Assembly (NCBI GenBank): GCA_019930625.1
Contig: CP082844.1
Span: forward strand, 124,001-188,000
Length of the DNA stretch: 64,000 bases
Direction of reading: 5' to 3'
Source: Nocardia asteroides
GTDB taxonomy: Bacteria > Actinomycetota > Actinomycetes > Mycobacteriales > Mycobacteriaceae
Part shown: in pieces, positions 54,895 to 64,000 of the stretch
Numbering within the stretch: the first letter of the stretch is position 1
How the letters are laid out: every line of letters begins with the position of its first letter
Program-made: the position numbers and the translations under genes
Notes under the pieces: generated by a model
Told to the model about the DNA's origin: nothing
Databases searched by the model: none
The model's input: the letters and a program-made list of their open reading frames with translations, nothing else

Positions 54895-55543
54895 CCGGTG
54901 CTACCTTCGCCGCCGCGTTCCACACATCCAGACGCCAGCCGGGCTGTTCGATGCTCGGGCCGTGACTGCTGAGCTGCACCCAGCTGGTGTTGGCCAATCC
55001 GCCCAGGATCGGCCAGTTCTGCGGCGGCAGGTCCAGCAGCGCGGCCGTGAGGGCGGCGATCAGCCCGCCGTGCGCCACCAGGATGATAGTCCGGCCGGGC
55101 CAATCCTGCCGCCCGACCAGCAACTCCCGTACGACCGGCAGCGACCGCGCGCCGACCTCGAGTTTGCTCTCCCCGTTGGGCGGGGTGTAGCGCGCGTCCA
55201 GCCGCCATGCCATGCGCGCGCCCGGGTAGTCGGCGTCGACCTCCAGATGGGTCAGCCCCTCCCAATCACCGAGATTGGTCTCCCGCAGCCGCGCGTCGGG
55301 GACCACGGTGAGCCCGGTGTGCTCGGCCAGTGCCGTCGCGGTGTCGAAGGCCCGGCGCAGATCCGAGGAGTGGATCGCGATGGCGTTACGCGAAACCAGC
55401 TCCCGCGCAGCCTCTTTGGCCTGTCTGCGACCGAGTTCGGTGAGATCGGTATCGATCTGGCCTTGCATACGGTCGGCAGCGTTCCATTCGGTTTGCCCGT
55501 GGCGCAGGAGGATCAGGGTGCGCACGCCGGCATGTCTGCTCAC
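54884..55543 (-). CDS. gpgP: Glucosyl-3-phosphoglycerate phosphatase
   Basis: Removes phosphate from glucosyl-3-phosphoglycerate to give glucosylglycerate, the second step of methylglucose lipopolysaccharide synthesis. A histidine phosphatase of 219 residues: [10 protein letters not shown] with the nucleophile His, and [11 protein letters not shown] with the second catalytic His. GTG at 55543 overlaps the rsfS stop (GTGA). The next gene is octT, which acts later in the same pathway. Confidence 0.92.
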   Translation of the reverse strand: MSRHAGVRTLILLRHGQTEWNAADRMQGQIDTDLTELGRRQAKEAARELVSRNAIAIHSSDLRRAFDTATALAEHTGLTVVPDARLRETNLGDWEGLTHLEVDADYPGARMAWRLDARYTPPNGESKLEVGARSLPVVRELLVGRQDWPGRTIILVAHGGLIAALTAALLDLPPQNWPILGGLANTSWVQLSSHGPSIEQPGWRLDVWNAAAKVAPDVL

Positions 55544-55953
55544 GATCGCGCCTCGTCCTCCGTCGCAGCGGCGCGCTTGTCCGGCGCGGCCCCGGTGATG
55601 CCCGCGACCGGCACGACCGGGCAGTCCTTCCACAAACGTTCCAGCGCATAGAAATTGCGCTCGTCGTTGTGCTGGATGTGCACGACGACGTCGACGTAGT
55701 CCAGCAGCGCCCAGCGGCCTTCGCGGGTGCCCTCGCGCCGCACCGGCTTGTGCCCGGCCGCGCGGAGCTTCTCCTCCACGTTGTCGACGATGGCGTTCAC
55801 CTGACGTTCGTTGGGTGCGGAGGCGATCACGAAGCAGTCGGTGATCACCAACTGCTCGGACACGTCGAGCACCACCACGTCGGACGCCAGTTTCTCGTCG
55901 GCGGCCCGCGCGGCGACCTGCGCGATCTCCACCGACTCCGCGGTCGCGGTCAT
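55540..55953 (-). CDS. rsfS: Ribosome silencing factor RsfS
   Basis: Binds L14 on the 50S subunit and prevents subunit joining when nutrients are scarce. 137 residues. DVSEQLVITDCFVIASAPNE and GRWALLDYVDVVVHIQ are family signatures. GAGGTGCG precedes the ATG at 55953. It overlaps gpgP and follows nadD by 28 bp, the conserved actinobacterial order. Confidence 0.95.
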   Translation of the reverse strand: MTATAESVEIAQVAARAADEKLASDVVVLDVSEQLVITDCFVIASAPNERQVNAIVDNVEEKLRAAGHKPVRREGTREGRWALLDYVDVVVHIQHNDERNFYALERLWKDCPVVPVAGITGAAPDKRAAATEDEARS

Positions 55954-55981
55954 GCCCGCACCTCGCTGCGCTCGCTCACGC

Positions 55982-56623
55982 TCAGCTACCTTCCGCTGCT
56001 CCGGGCACATACAGGTGCCGCTTCGATATGTACTGCACCACGCCGTCGGGGACGAGGTACCACACCGGCCGGTTCTCGGCGGCGCGGCGACGGCATTCGC
56101 TCGACGAGATCGCCAGCGCCGGGATCTCGATCATGGTCACCGCATCGGCCGGAAGATCCCGCAGATGCTCCTCGAGATGATCGGTGTTCAGCTCGTACCC
56201 CGGACGGCTCACCCCGACGAACTTCGCCAGTTCGAACAGTTCCGCCCAATCCTGCCATGTGAGGATGCTGGCCAACGCGTCCGCACCGGTGATGAAGTAC
56301 AGCTCGGCGCCGGGATACTTCGATTGCATCTCCCGCAGCGTGTCCACGGTGTAGGTGACCTTGCCGCGGTCGATGTCCGCGCGGCTGACCGAGAATCGCG
56401 GGTTGGAGGCGGTGGCGATGACGGTCATCAGGTACCGGTCCTCGGCCGGGCTGACCTGCTCGTGCGCCTTCTGCCAGGGCTGTCCGGTGGGGACGAAGAT
56501 CACTTCGTCCAGGTCGAACCGGTGAGCGACCTCGCTGGCGGCGACCAGGTGCCCGTGGTGGATGGGGTCGAACGTGCCGCCCATCACCCCGAGCTTGCGG
56601 CCGCGCCGACCTGTCTCGTGCAT
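55982..56623 (-). CDS. nadD: Nicotinate-nucleotide adenylyltransferase
   Basis: Converts nicotinate mononucleotide and ATP to deamido-NAD. 213 residues. The N-terminal nucleotidyltransferase motif is [14 protein letters not shown]; the second is ISSSECRRR (the ISSTxIR motif, with some change). ATG at 56623 matches the family start; the longer frame upstream is Arg-rich and unlikely. It heads nadD-rsfS-gpgP-octT-degV. Confidence 0.96.
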   Translation of the reverse strand: MHETGRRGRKLGVMGGTFDPIHHGHLVAASEVAHRFDLDEVIFVPTGQPWQKAHEQVSPAEDRYLMTVIATASNPRFSVSRADIDRGKVTYTVDTLREMQSKYPGAELYFITGADALASILTWQDWAELFELAKFVGVSRPGYELNTDHLEEHLRDLPADAVTMIEIPALAISSSECRRRAAENRPVWYLVPDGVVQYISKRHLYVPGAAEGS

Positions 56624-56733
56624 GACTGCCGAGCTTAACGGGTAGCGTGCGGCCCCCACGGGCCGGTCAGCGGGCGGACCCCCGACTGGGGACGCCCGCC
56701 CGCACTCCAGCCCTCCGCGTATCCGGTGGCGTC

Positions 56734-58695
56734 TCAGGCGGTGGTTTCGGTGATGCCGCCGATCTGCAGCATTCGAGCCAGCTGAGCGCGGGTGTGCGCG
56801 AGTTCCCCGGCCGCCTCGGCCGACTGTTCGGCCGACTCGGCCAGTTCGCTGGTCAGCGCCCGCATCGATGTGAGCCACAGTTGGGGATCGGCTTCGCGGA
56901 ACACTTGGAGCCAGGCCGCCGACCGCAGGCACCGCGCCCGCTGCGCCACCGCACCCAGCCCGGCCCACAGCTCGGCGGCGCGGTGATAGGCCGCCACGGC
57001 TTCCGCTTCCTGCCCGCAGTACTCGAGCGCGGTGGCGGCCGACGAGGCGAGGTCGGCGTGCAGACGCGTCCGTTCCGGATCGTGCTCGACGAGCCGTGCT
57101 CCTTCGAGAAATTGGCGCGCGGCGTCGCGGTGGCGGTCCAGCGCGTTCAGGGATCGGCCGAACTGCGCGCGCACCACCGCCAGCTCGCCGGACGGGTACG
57201 GGAGCGCGCCGCTGACCAGAGCCTGTTCGAACAAGGCAACGGCCTCGCCGTGGCGCTCGGCGCGGTGGAACGCGCGCGCGGCGACGAGGGTGTGATGCAG
57301 CACGTCCGGTTCGGACAGCCCCTCCCAGCGGGCGGCGGCGCGCACCGCGGCGTCGGCCAGATCGAGCTCACGGTCCGGTTGGCTCGCGATGGCGATGACC
57401 AGCTGCGCGCCCAACCGGGCGGCCTCCTGCATGGTCAGTACCGGTGTCCCGAGCGCGAGCGCTTCCCGCAGATGCGCTTCCGCCTCCTCGGGCGTATCGG
57501 CGAGCCGGGCGGCGGCGAGTTCGGACAGCTTGCGCACCTCCGCGGCCCGGTCGCCGGAGAAGTCGTCGCCCGACGCGACGCTGCCGGGACCGCGTCCCGC
57601 GCGCGGCAGTGTGCTGCGCAAACCGAGTGGCAGCCGGTCCAGCAGCGGCTCGGCGGCGAGCCGGGCGGCCGTGCGCAAGCTGACCGCGCCGTTGCCGTTG
57701 CGAGCGTCGTAGCGGGCGCACAGCGCGCCGATCTCGACTTCCAGATCCGCGCGCACCGACTCCACCGTCGCGCCCGCCAGGCGAAGGTCGCCCAGCCGCA
57801 ACGTCACCAATCTGCGCAGCAGCACGCACACGCCGGTCGCGAACGCCAGCCGCGCGCCCGCGTCGGCGCCGGAATCGGTCAGCCAGCTCGCGTGTTCGGC
57901 GAGGATCTCCAGCCCGCGCGCTTCGTTACCGGTCAACGCGCAGAATTCGACGTGCAGCGCCACCGAGGGACGGAGGTCCTCGGTGTGCCGGACCAGCGGG
58001 TACCCGGTCAGGTGGGCGCCGCGCGCGGCGGCGGCGCGACCGGTGCGCACCAGTGGAAGCAAGGCCTCGGCCAGCACGCGGTGCGGTTCTTCGGCGCAGG
58101 TCCGGTCGCCGTCGAGCACGGGTTGCCAGTGCGCCAGCCCGCCCTCGTCGTCGCCGCAATGCACGCTCGTCACGCCCCACTCGCTGCGTTCGCAGGCGTC
58201 ACAGTCGGACATGCTGTCGCGCGGAGCGGCCATCGCCGCTTCCAGCCACGCGGCGGCGGCCGCGCTGTCACCGATCTTGCGCGCGAGTTCGGAGCGCAGC
58301 GCCAGCACCGGGCGCGGACTGTAGCCGCGCTGCCGATATCTGCTGTCCAACTCGTCGAACCAGTGGTCGATCGTGGACAACGGTATCGACGGGTTGTCGA
58401 CCATTCCCCAGGTCATCCATTTCAGGTACCAGTGCACCGAGTGCGTCATGGAGCCCAGCTCGGCGGGGTGATCGTCGTAGATGCGCAGCAACCTGCCGTA
58501 TGCGACAGGCACCAGATCGCGCTCGCCCGCGTAGGTGTAGGACTGCGCCAGTTCCAGCAGCACCCTGCCTTCGAGCGCGCGATCGGCTCCCGATTTCGCG
58601 GCCGCGGCCAATGTTTCCAGCCGCTCGGTCCGAGTCCGGCCGTGCGGCAGCGCGTAGACCTGTCCCAGCGCCGCGTTGATCTCGGTGGCGTCCAT
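56734..58695 (-). CDS. TPR-like helical repeat protein, partner of Hsp90-like protein
   Basis: 653 residues, nearly all helical. It contains degenerate TPR-like repeats ([20 protein letters not shown], then [20 protein letters not shown] and [20 protein letters not shown]). Cysteines C165, C168 and C180 form a CxxC-x11-C cluster that may bind zinc. No signal or membrane helix. The Hsp90-like gene ends two bases upstream. A GTG at 58701 would overlap it; ATG 58695 with CGGAG in front is preferred. TPR proteins are classic Hsp90 co-chaperones in eukaryotes, so a co-chaperone or client-sorting role is an attractive inference. No catalytic motif. Confidence 0.8.
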   Translation of the reverse strand: MDATEINAALGQVYALPHGRTRTERLETLAAAAKSGADRALEGRVLLELAQSYTYAGERDLVPVAYGRLLRIYDDHPAELGSMTHSVHWYLKWMTWGMVDNPSIPLSTIDHWFDELDSRYRQRGYSPRPVLALRSELARKIGDSAAAAAWLEAAMAAPRDSMSDCDACERSEWGVTSVHCGDDEGGLAHWQPVLDGDRTCAEEPHRVLAEALLPLVRTGRAAAARGAHLTGYPLVRHTEDLRPSVALHVEFCALTGNEARGLEILAEHASWLTDSGADAGARLAFATGVCVLLRRLVTLRLGDLRLAGATVESVRADLEVEIGALCARYDARNGNGAVSLRTAARLAAEPLLDRLPLGLRSTLPRAGRGPGSVASGDDFSGDRAAEVRKLSELAAARLADTPEEAEAHLREALALGTPVLTMQEAARLGAQLVIAIASQPDRELDLADAAVRAAARWEGLSEPDVLHHTLVAARAFHRAERHGEAVALFEQALVSGALPYPSGELAVVRAQFGRSLNALDRHRDAARQFLEGARLVEHDPERTRLHADLASSAATALEYCGQEAEAVAAYHRAAELWAGLGAVAQRARCLRSAAWLQVFREADPQLWLTSMRALTSELAESAEQSAEAAGELAHTRAQLARMLQIGGITETTA

Positions 58696-58697
58696 GC

Positions 58698-60548
58698 TCA
58701 CTCCGTCTCTTCGCCGCGGTCGGCGGCACGCTGGGTGGCCCAACCGAGGAATTCGCCGAAGGCGCGGTTGAGCAATGCCGTATCCGCGGCGCTGAGCGGA
58801 CGGTGGGTCATCAGCAAGGCTTGGCCGTACAGCGATTCCACCGCCGTCTTCAGGAAGCCCGAGTCACCGATACGGGCCAGCCTGCGCACGATCGGGCTGC
58901 GGTGGTTGAGCACGAGCTGCGCACGCGGCGCGGTGATCGCCAGTGCGCCGAGGATCTCGGTCCACAGTTCGTCGGCGTCCTCGGCCGTCTGCGCCCTGGC
59001 CCGTTCGTTGCGGGCGGCGCGCCCGTCGAGGTAGAGCGCGGGCACCGAGACCGGATGGAAGGCTCGCACGATCACGTCGCAAGAGAGCGGATCGAGCGTG
59101 GTGCGCGCCAGCGCGAGTACCCGGGCCAGCGCCAATTCGTCGTCCGGGTCGACCGGGTCGAGTGCCGCGGTGATCGCGTCGGCGTCCAGTTCGACCACTT
59201 CGACGCCCGCCAGCAACCGGGGCAGCTGCATGATCAGCTCGCGGTCGTAGGCGTAGCCGCCGTTGACGACGCCGATGCCCTGCGCCGCGGCGGTAGAGGC
59301 CACCTGGCGGAACTCCTCGACTGTGGAGGTCACTCGCACGGTGCGGTGATTGCGGGCGAACTCGGTGAGCGGCACGCGCCCGTCTGTGGTCTCGAAACTC
59401 AGATGGGGCAGCATGATGCGCAGCAGGTCGACCGAATGGCCCGCCATCGCCTTGACCCCGAGTGCGTGCACCGACAGGAACGCGGCCAGTCGCTGCGGTT
59501 GTTCGGCGGCGATCTCGGTGAGCCAGTCCCGGATCCGATCGCCGAGCACCTCGCGGACGACGGCCAGCCGCTCGTCCTCGTAGAGCGCCTCCCGCGACGC
59601 GGTGGGCCGCAGCGTGTCGGTGTCGATCACACAGCGCACGAAGAACGCCCAGTCCGGCAGCACGCCGCGCACCGCGTCGCCGAGCAACATTCCTTTCAGG
59701 TACACCCGATGCGCGCTGCTCTCCGACGGGTTCCCCGGCTGGGACAGCACATAGGCCACGCCGCTGACCCCGGCAGCCCCGGCATCGAGGTCGATCACAT
59801 CGAGCGGCTGGAAGCCCAGCCTCCGGTGACCGTATTCGAGCAGAGCGGCCCTGCGCTCGCCCGCCGTCGGATACGCGCGCCGCCAGACCGGAACTCCGTC
59901 GGTGATCGTCGTCACGACGCCGTCCGACTCCACCGTCACCGCATAGGGCAGCAGCGAGCCGAATTCACGGGCCAGATCGATCACCCGTTGCGGCTGGAAC
60001 CACGCCCGCGCTCCCCCGCGGGGAGTGAGCCACACCGTGGTGCCCGGCTCGGCGTGGTCGCCCGGATGGAGCGAGCGCACCGAGTACGTGCCGTCGGCGG
60101 AGGCCGACCACTCGACAGGCGGTGCGGTCGTGTCGGTGGCCGATCGGGTGACCACCCGGATGGTCTCGGCGACCGTGAAGCAAGCCAGCAGTCCGATGCC
60201 GAACTGTCCGAGGAACTCTCGTCGTGCGCCCTCGATCTCGTCGCGTTTGGACGAGCGGCCGATGGTGGCGAGGAACCGGTGGACGTCGGTCTCGGTCAAA
60301 CCGATGCCGGGATCACTGACGCGCAGGCCGGACTCGTCCAGGGTGAGCCGTATCGCGGTGGGCGCGCCCGAATCCAGCCGGGCGCGCGCGGTGACCGCGT
60401 CGACGGCATTCTGCAGCAGCTCGCGCAGATAGACCCGCGGACTCGAGTAGAGGTGATGAGAGAGCAGATCGACGATCCCGCGCAGGTCGACCTGGAACGA
60501 ATAGTTGTCGTGCACCGCCGCCGGACCGTTGGGCGTACTGTTCACCAT
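58698..60548 (-). CDS. Hsp90-like chaperone (HtpG family)
   Basis: ATP-dependent chaperone of 616 residues, similar in length to HtpG but divergent. The GHKL ATP site is intact: E43 and N47 (RELLQNAVDA), DPGIG (79-83) and GQFGIG (114-119). The middle-domain arginine is in LRPTASREALYED. The C-terminal dimerisation part ends with NRAFGEFLGWATQRA. It starts 36 bp after the YjbR-like gene and ends two bases before the TPR gene. The divergence suggests a specialised client set rather than the housekeeping HtpG. Confidence 0.88.
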   Translation of the reverse strand: MVNSTPNGPAAVHDNYSFQVDLRGIVDLLSHHLYSSPRVYLRELLQNAVDAVTARARLDSGAPTAIRLTLDESGLRVSDPGIGLTETDVHRFLATIGRSSKRDEIEGARREFLGQFGIGLLACFTVAETIRVVTRSATDTTAPPVEWSASADGTYSVRSLHPGDHAEPGTTVWLTPRGGARAWFQPQRVIDLAREFGSLLPYAVTVESDGVVTTITDGVPVWRRAYPTAGERRAALLEYGHRRLGFQPLDVIDLDAGAAGVSGVAYVLSQPGNPSESSAHRVYLKGMLLGDAVRGVLPDWAFFVRCVIDTDTLRPTASREALYEDERLAVVREVLGDRIRDWLTEIAAEQPQRLAAFLSVHALGVKAMAGHSVDLLRIMLPHLSFETTDGRVPLTEFARNHRTVRVTSTVEEFRQVASTAAAQGIGVVNGGYAYDRELIMQLPRLLAGVEVVELDADAITAALDPVDPDDELALARVLALARTTLDPLSCDVIVRAFHPVSVPALYLDGRAARNERARAQTAEDADELWTEILGALAITAPRAQLVLNHRSPIVRRLARIGDSGFLKTAVESLYGQALLMTHRPLSAADTALLNRAFGEFLGWATQRAADRGEETE

Positions 60549-60584
60549 GGCCGCCGATCTTGTCGGCGCGCGCCAAAGGTTCCC

Positions 60585-60944
60585 TTAACGAACGCTTTCC
60601 GGTCCGGCGCTGGGGCGCTTGCTCTTCGGCAGCTTGCTCACGACGGCCTCGTAGGAGAGGTCGACGAGCTCGTAGAGTTCGTCGTCCGGAACGGCGCCGC
60701 CGAGCTGGACGACGTTCCAGCCGTACCGTCCGATGTAGGCCGACGCCGCCACGTCCTGCGGGTACACCCGGACCAGTTCGTCGGCCTCTTCGCGGGTCCG
60801 TCCACATTTCACGCCGACCGACGTCGCGCCGAGGAACGCGAAGATCTTGTCGCCGACCTTGGCGACGACGTCGCCCTCCCACGGCTCGTCCTGCCAGGCG
60901 CCCGGCTTGGCCAGGCAATAGCGCAGCAGCGCGGCGTCGTCCAT
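60585..60944 (-). CDS. MmcQ/YjbR family protein
   Basis: 119 residues. LRYCLAKPGAWQDEPWEGDV, VGDKIFAFLG and the CyaY-like/YjbR fold with a double-wing DNA-binding-like surface. VKCGRTREEADELVRVYP and YIGRYGWNVVQLGG follow the family pattern. Function is not established for the family. It lies nine bases after the VWA gene and ahead of the Hsp90-like gene. Confidence 0.9.
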   Translation of the reverse strand: MDDAALLRYCLAKPGAWQDEPWEGDVVAKVGDKIFAFLGATSVGVKCGRTREEADELVRVYPQDVAASAYIGRYGWNVVQLGGAVPDDELYELVDLSYEAVVSKLPKSKRPSAGPESVR

Positions 60945-60953
60945 GCTCGTCTC

Positions 60954-62381
60954 CTACACCGGCAGCAGCCGCGAGACGACCGCGGTGAGCTGTTTGGCCG
61001 AGCGGCATTCGTGCATCTCGATCACCTCGCGGTACTTGTCCGCGGCGGAATCGCCGGAGCCCCACTGATTGCGCGGTTCCGGATTGAGCCAGTGCGCGTG
61101 CTTGGCGACCCCGACCAGCGACCGCAAAGTGTTCAGCTCGGGATCACGGTAGTTCGTGCGTGCGTCGCCGAGGATCAGCAGCGAACTGCGGCTCGTGACG
61201 GCGTCCGGGAAATCCCTGGCGAACCCGGCCAGCGCATTGCCGTAGTCGGAGTGCCCGTCCAGGCCGACGACGCTCGCCTCACCGAAGATCCTGGCCATCG
61301 CCCGATCCAGTTGGGTGTGCGGATCGAAGAATCGGGTCACCTCATCGATCTGGTCGACGAAGGCGAAGATACGCACCCGGGAGAACTGTTCGCGCAGCGC
61401 GCTCACCAGCAACAGCGTGAAGCTGCTGAAGCCGGCCACCGAACCGGAGACGTCGCACAGCAGTACCAGTTCGGGGCGCCCCGGCCGCGGCTTGCGGTGC
61501 ACGAGAGCAATGGGCACCCCGCCGGTCGACATGGACGCGCGCAACGTACGGCGCAGATCGATGGCGCCGCGGTGAGCGTGCCTGCGCCGTGCGGCCAGGC
61601 GCGCGGCCAGAATGCGGGCCAACCGCTGGGTACTGCGCTTGAGCTCGGTGAGTTCGGCCTCCGAGGCGCGCAGGAAGTCGACGTCCTCGGCTTGGCGGGC
61701 GACTCCGTAGGTCGCCACCCGTTCGCGGCCGATCCGTTCGGCGACCCGCCGCCGCGTCTCGGCTTCGACGGTCGCGCGGAAACCGGTGATGCGCTGCCGA
61801 GCGGCGCGCCGGGCGATTTCGGCGTCGAACTCGCTCGCATCCGGTCCGAGGGCCATACCCGCGAGGATCTTCGCCAGCAACGTCTGCGGCTGCACCTCTT
61901 TCAGCGCCTGGTACGACGAGAACGAAGGACCGCGGGCGGATTGGTACTGGCCGAGTTGCTCGACCAGTTGCGCGGCCAGCGCCTCCAGCTGCGGGGTCGC
62001 CGACTCCTGTGCCAGCAGTTCGGCGAGTAGCTCACGCAGCGCGGGGATGTCCACCTGCCCGGCAGGCGTGTGCGGGATCTCGACCTCGTCCACCGCGCGA
62101 GCGCGTTCTCCGAGCGCGACCGGGAACCACAGGTCGAACAGCCCGTCGAAGGTTGCCCGGTGGGTGGTTCGCCGCAGCAGTGCGCAGGCCAGTCCTTCGC
62201 GCAGCACCTCGCGGTCCATCAGGTCGAGCACGGTCACCACCCGGCCCGCATCTACCGTCTCCGAAGGTCCGACCGGTATCCCCCGCGCTCGCAGCGCCTC
62301 CACGAAGCCGACCAGATGCCCCGCCAGCCCGTGCGGCGCGCTCAGCGACGCGACATCCGGGGGGACCGATCCGGTCGCCAT
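60954..62381 (-). CDS. VWA-domain protein, CoxE-like
   Basis: 475 residues. A C-terminal von Willebrand factor A domain has the metal-ion-dependent adhesion motif DVSGS (D310, S312, S314). The N-terminal 300 residues are a helical CoxE-type region with a basic middle (RLAARRRHAHRGAIDLRRTL). CoxE-like proteins work with MoxR AAA+ ATPases as chaperones for metal centre or complex assembly. It starts three bases after the moxR stop. The actual client is unknown; no molybdenum enzyme genes are near. Confidence 0.92.
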   Translation of the reverse strand: MATGSVPPDVASLSAPHGLAGHLVGFVEALRARGIPVGPSETVDAGRVVTVLDLMDREVLREGLACALLRRTTHRATFDGLFDLWFPVALGERARAVDEVEIPHTPAGQVDIPALRELLAELLAQESATPQLEALAAQLVEQLGQYQSARGPSFSSYQALKEVQPQTLLAKILAGMALGPDASEFDAEIARRAARQRITGFRATVEAETRRRVAERIGRERVATYGVARQAEDVDFLRASEAELTELKRSTQRLARILAARLAARRRHAHRGAIDLRRTLRASMSTGGVPIALVHRKPRPGRPELVLLCDVSGSVAGFSSFTLLLVSALREQFSRVRIFAFVDQIDEVTRFFDPHTQLDRAMARIFGEASVVGLDGHSDYGNALAGFARDFPDAVTSRSSLLILGDARTNYRDPELNTLRSLVGVAKHAHWLNPEPRNQWGSGDSAADKYREVIEMHECRSAKQLTAVVSRLLPV

Positions 62382-62384
62382 GGC

Positions 62385-63263
62385 TCAGGCCAGCTTCAGT
62401 TCGGCCAGCGCGCGCTGGTGGTCGCTCTGGTGTTTGAGCACCACGCCGAGGGTGGCGCGCACGGTCGTGTCGTCCAGATCCCGCAAGCCGAGCGCGAGCA
62501 GGGTCCGGCCCCAGTCGATCGACTCGGCCACCGAGGGCAGCTTCTTCAACTGCATCCCGCGCAGGACGTGCACGATCCGCACCAGCTGCGCGGCCACCGC
62601 CGCCGACAGCTCGGGTACCCGGCTGGCCAGGATGCGCCGCTCCAGCTCCTCGTCGGGAAAATCCAGGTGCAGGTACAGGCAGCGGCGCTTGAGCGCCTCG
62701 GACAGCTCGCGGGTGGCGTTCGAGGTCAACACCACGAACGGCTTGCGGCTGGCGGTGATGGTGCCCAGTTCCGGCACGGTCACCGCGAAATCACTGAGCA
62801 CCTCGAGCAGCAGGCCCTCGATCTCGACGTCGGCCTTGTCGGTCTCGTCGATCAGCAGCACCGTGGGGTCGGTGCGCCGGATCGCGGTGAGCAGCGGGCG
62901 CGAGAGCAGGAACTCCTCGGTGAAGACGTCGGCCTTCGTCTCCTCCCAGTCGTTCTCACTGGAAGCCTGGATGCGCAGAATCTGCTTGGCGTGGTTCCAC
63001 TCGTACAGCGCGCGGGCCTCATCGACGCCCTCATAGCACTGCAACCGCACCAGCTCGGCGCCCGAAGTCTGCGCGACCGCGCGCGCCAGCTCGGTCTTGC
63101 CCACACCCGCCGGTCCCTCGATCAGCAGCGGCTTGCCCAAGCGGTCGGCGAGGAACACCGAGGTGGCGGTGGCCTTGTCCGCCAGGTAGCCCGTGCTCGC
63201 CAACCGTTCGACCACGTCTTCCACCGACGAGAAGACCGGTTCCTGTACTGCGCTCTCCGACAC
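62385..63263 (-). CDS. MoxR family AAA+ ATPase
   Basis: 292 residues. Walker A is GPAGVGKT (50-57), Walker B VLLIDETDKAD, and the sensor region VVLTSNATRELSEALKRRC contains sensor 1 and the arginine finger. GTG at 63263 is taken, since upstream codons are Arg-rich and not conserved. MoxR ATPases remodel protein complexes together with VWA partners. It heads the moxR-VWA-yjbR-hsp90-TPR run and lies 88 bp after proA. Confidence 0.94.
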   Translation of the reverse strand: MSESAVQEPVFSSVEDVVERLASTGYLADKATATSVFLADRLGKPLLIEGPAGVGKTELARAVAQTSGAELVRLQCYEGVDEARALYEWNHAKQILRIQASSENDWEETKADVFTEEFLLSRPLLTAIRRTDPTVLLIDETDKADVEIEGLLLEVLSDFAVTVPELGTITASRKPFVVLTSNATRELSEALKRRCLYLHLDFPDEELERRILASRVPELSAAVAAQLVRIVHVLRGMQLKKLPSVAESIDWGRTLLALGLRDLDDTTVRATLGVVLKHQSDHQRALAELKLA

Positions 63264-63351
63264 CACCCGGCACCTTTCTTCCGACCATCCCCACGCTACG
63301 GCAGCGCGGCGACGACGCCGACTCGGCATCGTTCACGCCCACGCTCGCGGC

Positions 63352-64000
63352 TCAGACGGGCCGGATCTGTCCTTCGCCCCAGACGATCCACTTGGTGGAG
63401 GTCAATTCCGGCAGGGCCATCGGGCCGCGCGCGTGCAGCTTCTGGGTGGAGATGCCGATCTCGGCGCCGAAGCCGAACTGCTCGCCGTCGGTGAACGCGG
63501 TGGAGGCGTTGACCATCACGGCGGCGGCGTCGACACGGCCGGTGAACTCGCGCGCCGCGGCGAGATCACCGGTGACGATCGCCTCGGTGTGACCGGTGCC
63601 CCAGGTTTCGATGTGCTCCACTGCCGCGTCCAGGCCGTCGACCACTTTGAGCGCGATGTCCAGGGTGAGGTACTCCTCGCCCCAATCGGCGTCGGAGGCC
63701 GGGACCTGGCCCGGCAGGTCACCGTGGATGGTGACGCCGTGCCGCTCCAAGGCCGCGGTGAGCCGCGGCAGCGCGGTATCCGCGATCGCGGCGTCGATCA
63801 GCACGGTCTCGGCCGCGTTGCACACGCTGGGACGGCGAGTCTTGGCGTTGATCAGGATCTGCTCGGCCATGTCGAGATCGGCGGCGGCGTGCACGTAGAC
63901 GTGGCAGTTGCCGGTGCCGGTCTCGATGGTGGGCACCTGCGCGTCGCGCACGACCGCGTTGATCAACCCGGCGCCACCGCGCGGAATGACCACGTCGACC
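63352..64000 (-). CDS. proA: Gamma-glutamyl phosphate reductase, 5' part cut by window
   Basis: Proline biosynthesis: reduces gamma-glutamyl phosphate to glutamate semialdehyde with NADPH. The window holds the last 215 or so residues of about 420. The catalytic cysteine is in [11 protein letters not shown], and [27 protein letters not shown] and [11 protein letters not shown] are family signatures. The N-terminal Rossmann part lies beyond the right edge. Confidence 0.96.
   Translation of the reverse strand, partial: VDVVIPRGGAGLINAVVRDAQVPTIETGTGNCHVYVHAAADLDMAEQILINAKTRRPSVCNAAETVLIDAAIADTALPRLTAALERHGVTIHGDLPGQVPASDADWGEEYLTLDIALKVVDGLDAAVEHIETWGTGHTEAIVTGDLAAAREFTGRVDAAAVMVNASTAFTDGEQFGFGAEIGISTQKLHARGPMALPELTSTKWIVWGEGQIRPV

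Noticed and set aside
56647..59034. Plus-strand ORF of 795 codons
   Set aside because: Antisense to the TPR-like gene; no conserved motif.
58803..62030. Plus-strand ORF of 1075 codons
   Set aside because: It is antisense to the clear Hsp90-like, YjbR-like and VWA genes. Its translation is low-complexity and without family motifs, a common artefact of high GC.

Overview
This 64 kb window is high-GC actinobacterial DNA, most likely from Nocardia or a close mycolic-acid relative. The gene order follows the hrcA-dnaJ2 to proA stretch known from mycobacteria: hrcA/dnaJ, hemW, a sulfite reductase and sulfate-activation cluster, the cysTWA transporter, GH15 trehalase, lepA, rpsT, holA, comEC/comEA, degV-octT-gpgP-rsfS-nadD, and moxR/VWA/proA. 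Between these blocks sit accessory genes. I saw no tRNA, rRNA, CRISPR array, insertion sequence or phage gene.

Layout. 1-5.1 kb: heat-shock genes dnaJ (cut by the window edge) and hrcA, a frameshifted small ORF, a 71-residue protein, hemW and a SnoaL-like protein. 5.3-11.3 kb: assimilatory sulfate reduction operon (cysteine-rich leader peptide, sir, cysH, cysD, cysN, a CbiX-type chelatase), with a 77-bp tandem repeat between cysH and cysD. 11.4-17.7 kb: small accessory units (TetR/MFS/SGNH hydrolase, WYL regulator/VOC protein, HAD phosphatase). 17.8-25.2 kb: two paralogous Hsp70-like membrane proteins flanking an SDR and an AurF-like/FprB redox pair. 25.7-29.8 kb: sulfate ABC transporter with a second candidate leader peptide and hairpins. 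30-36.6 kb: tiny membrane proteins, GH15 trehalase, and a dynamin-like GTPase preceded by a Pro/Gly-rich protein (an iniBA-like arrangement). 37-39 kb: two-component system whose kinase is frameshifted. 39-43.5 kb: lepA, a PemK/MazF-like protein, aquaporin, rpsT. 43.5-46.4 kb: XRE regulator carrying the same repeat family, aldo/keto reductase, mycothiol-dependent-type protein. 46.6-52 kb: holA and the DNA-uptake genes comEC/comEA. 52-56.6 kb: degV, octT, gpgP (methylglucose lipopolysaccharide pathway), rsfS, nadD. 56.7-64 kb: a tight run of MoxR AAA+, VWA protein, YjbR-like protein, Hsp90-like and TPR protein, then proA (cut by the right edge).

How the genes work together. The sulfate importer feeds CysD/CysN (APS synthesis), CysH (APS to sulfite) and Sir (sulfite to sulfide). 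The CbiX-type chelatase plausibly supplies the siroheme iron for Sir. Both sulfur operons are preceded by short, apparently leaderless ORFs ending in or carrying Cys codons, which suggests cysteine-responsive attenuation.

Most notable: the five-gene MoxR/VWA/YjbR/Hsp90/TPR run as a possible chaperone system; the dispersed 75-78 bp repeat at two loci; the two cysteine leaders; and a dynamin-like GTPase lacking the P-loop lysine.
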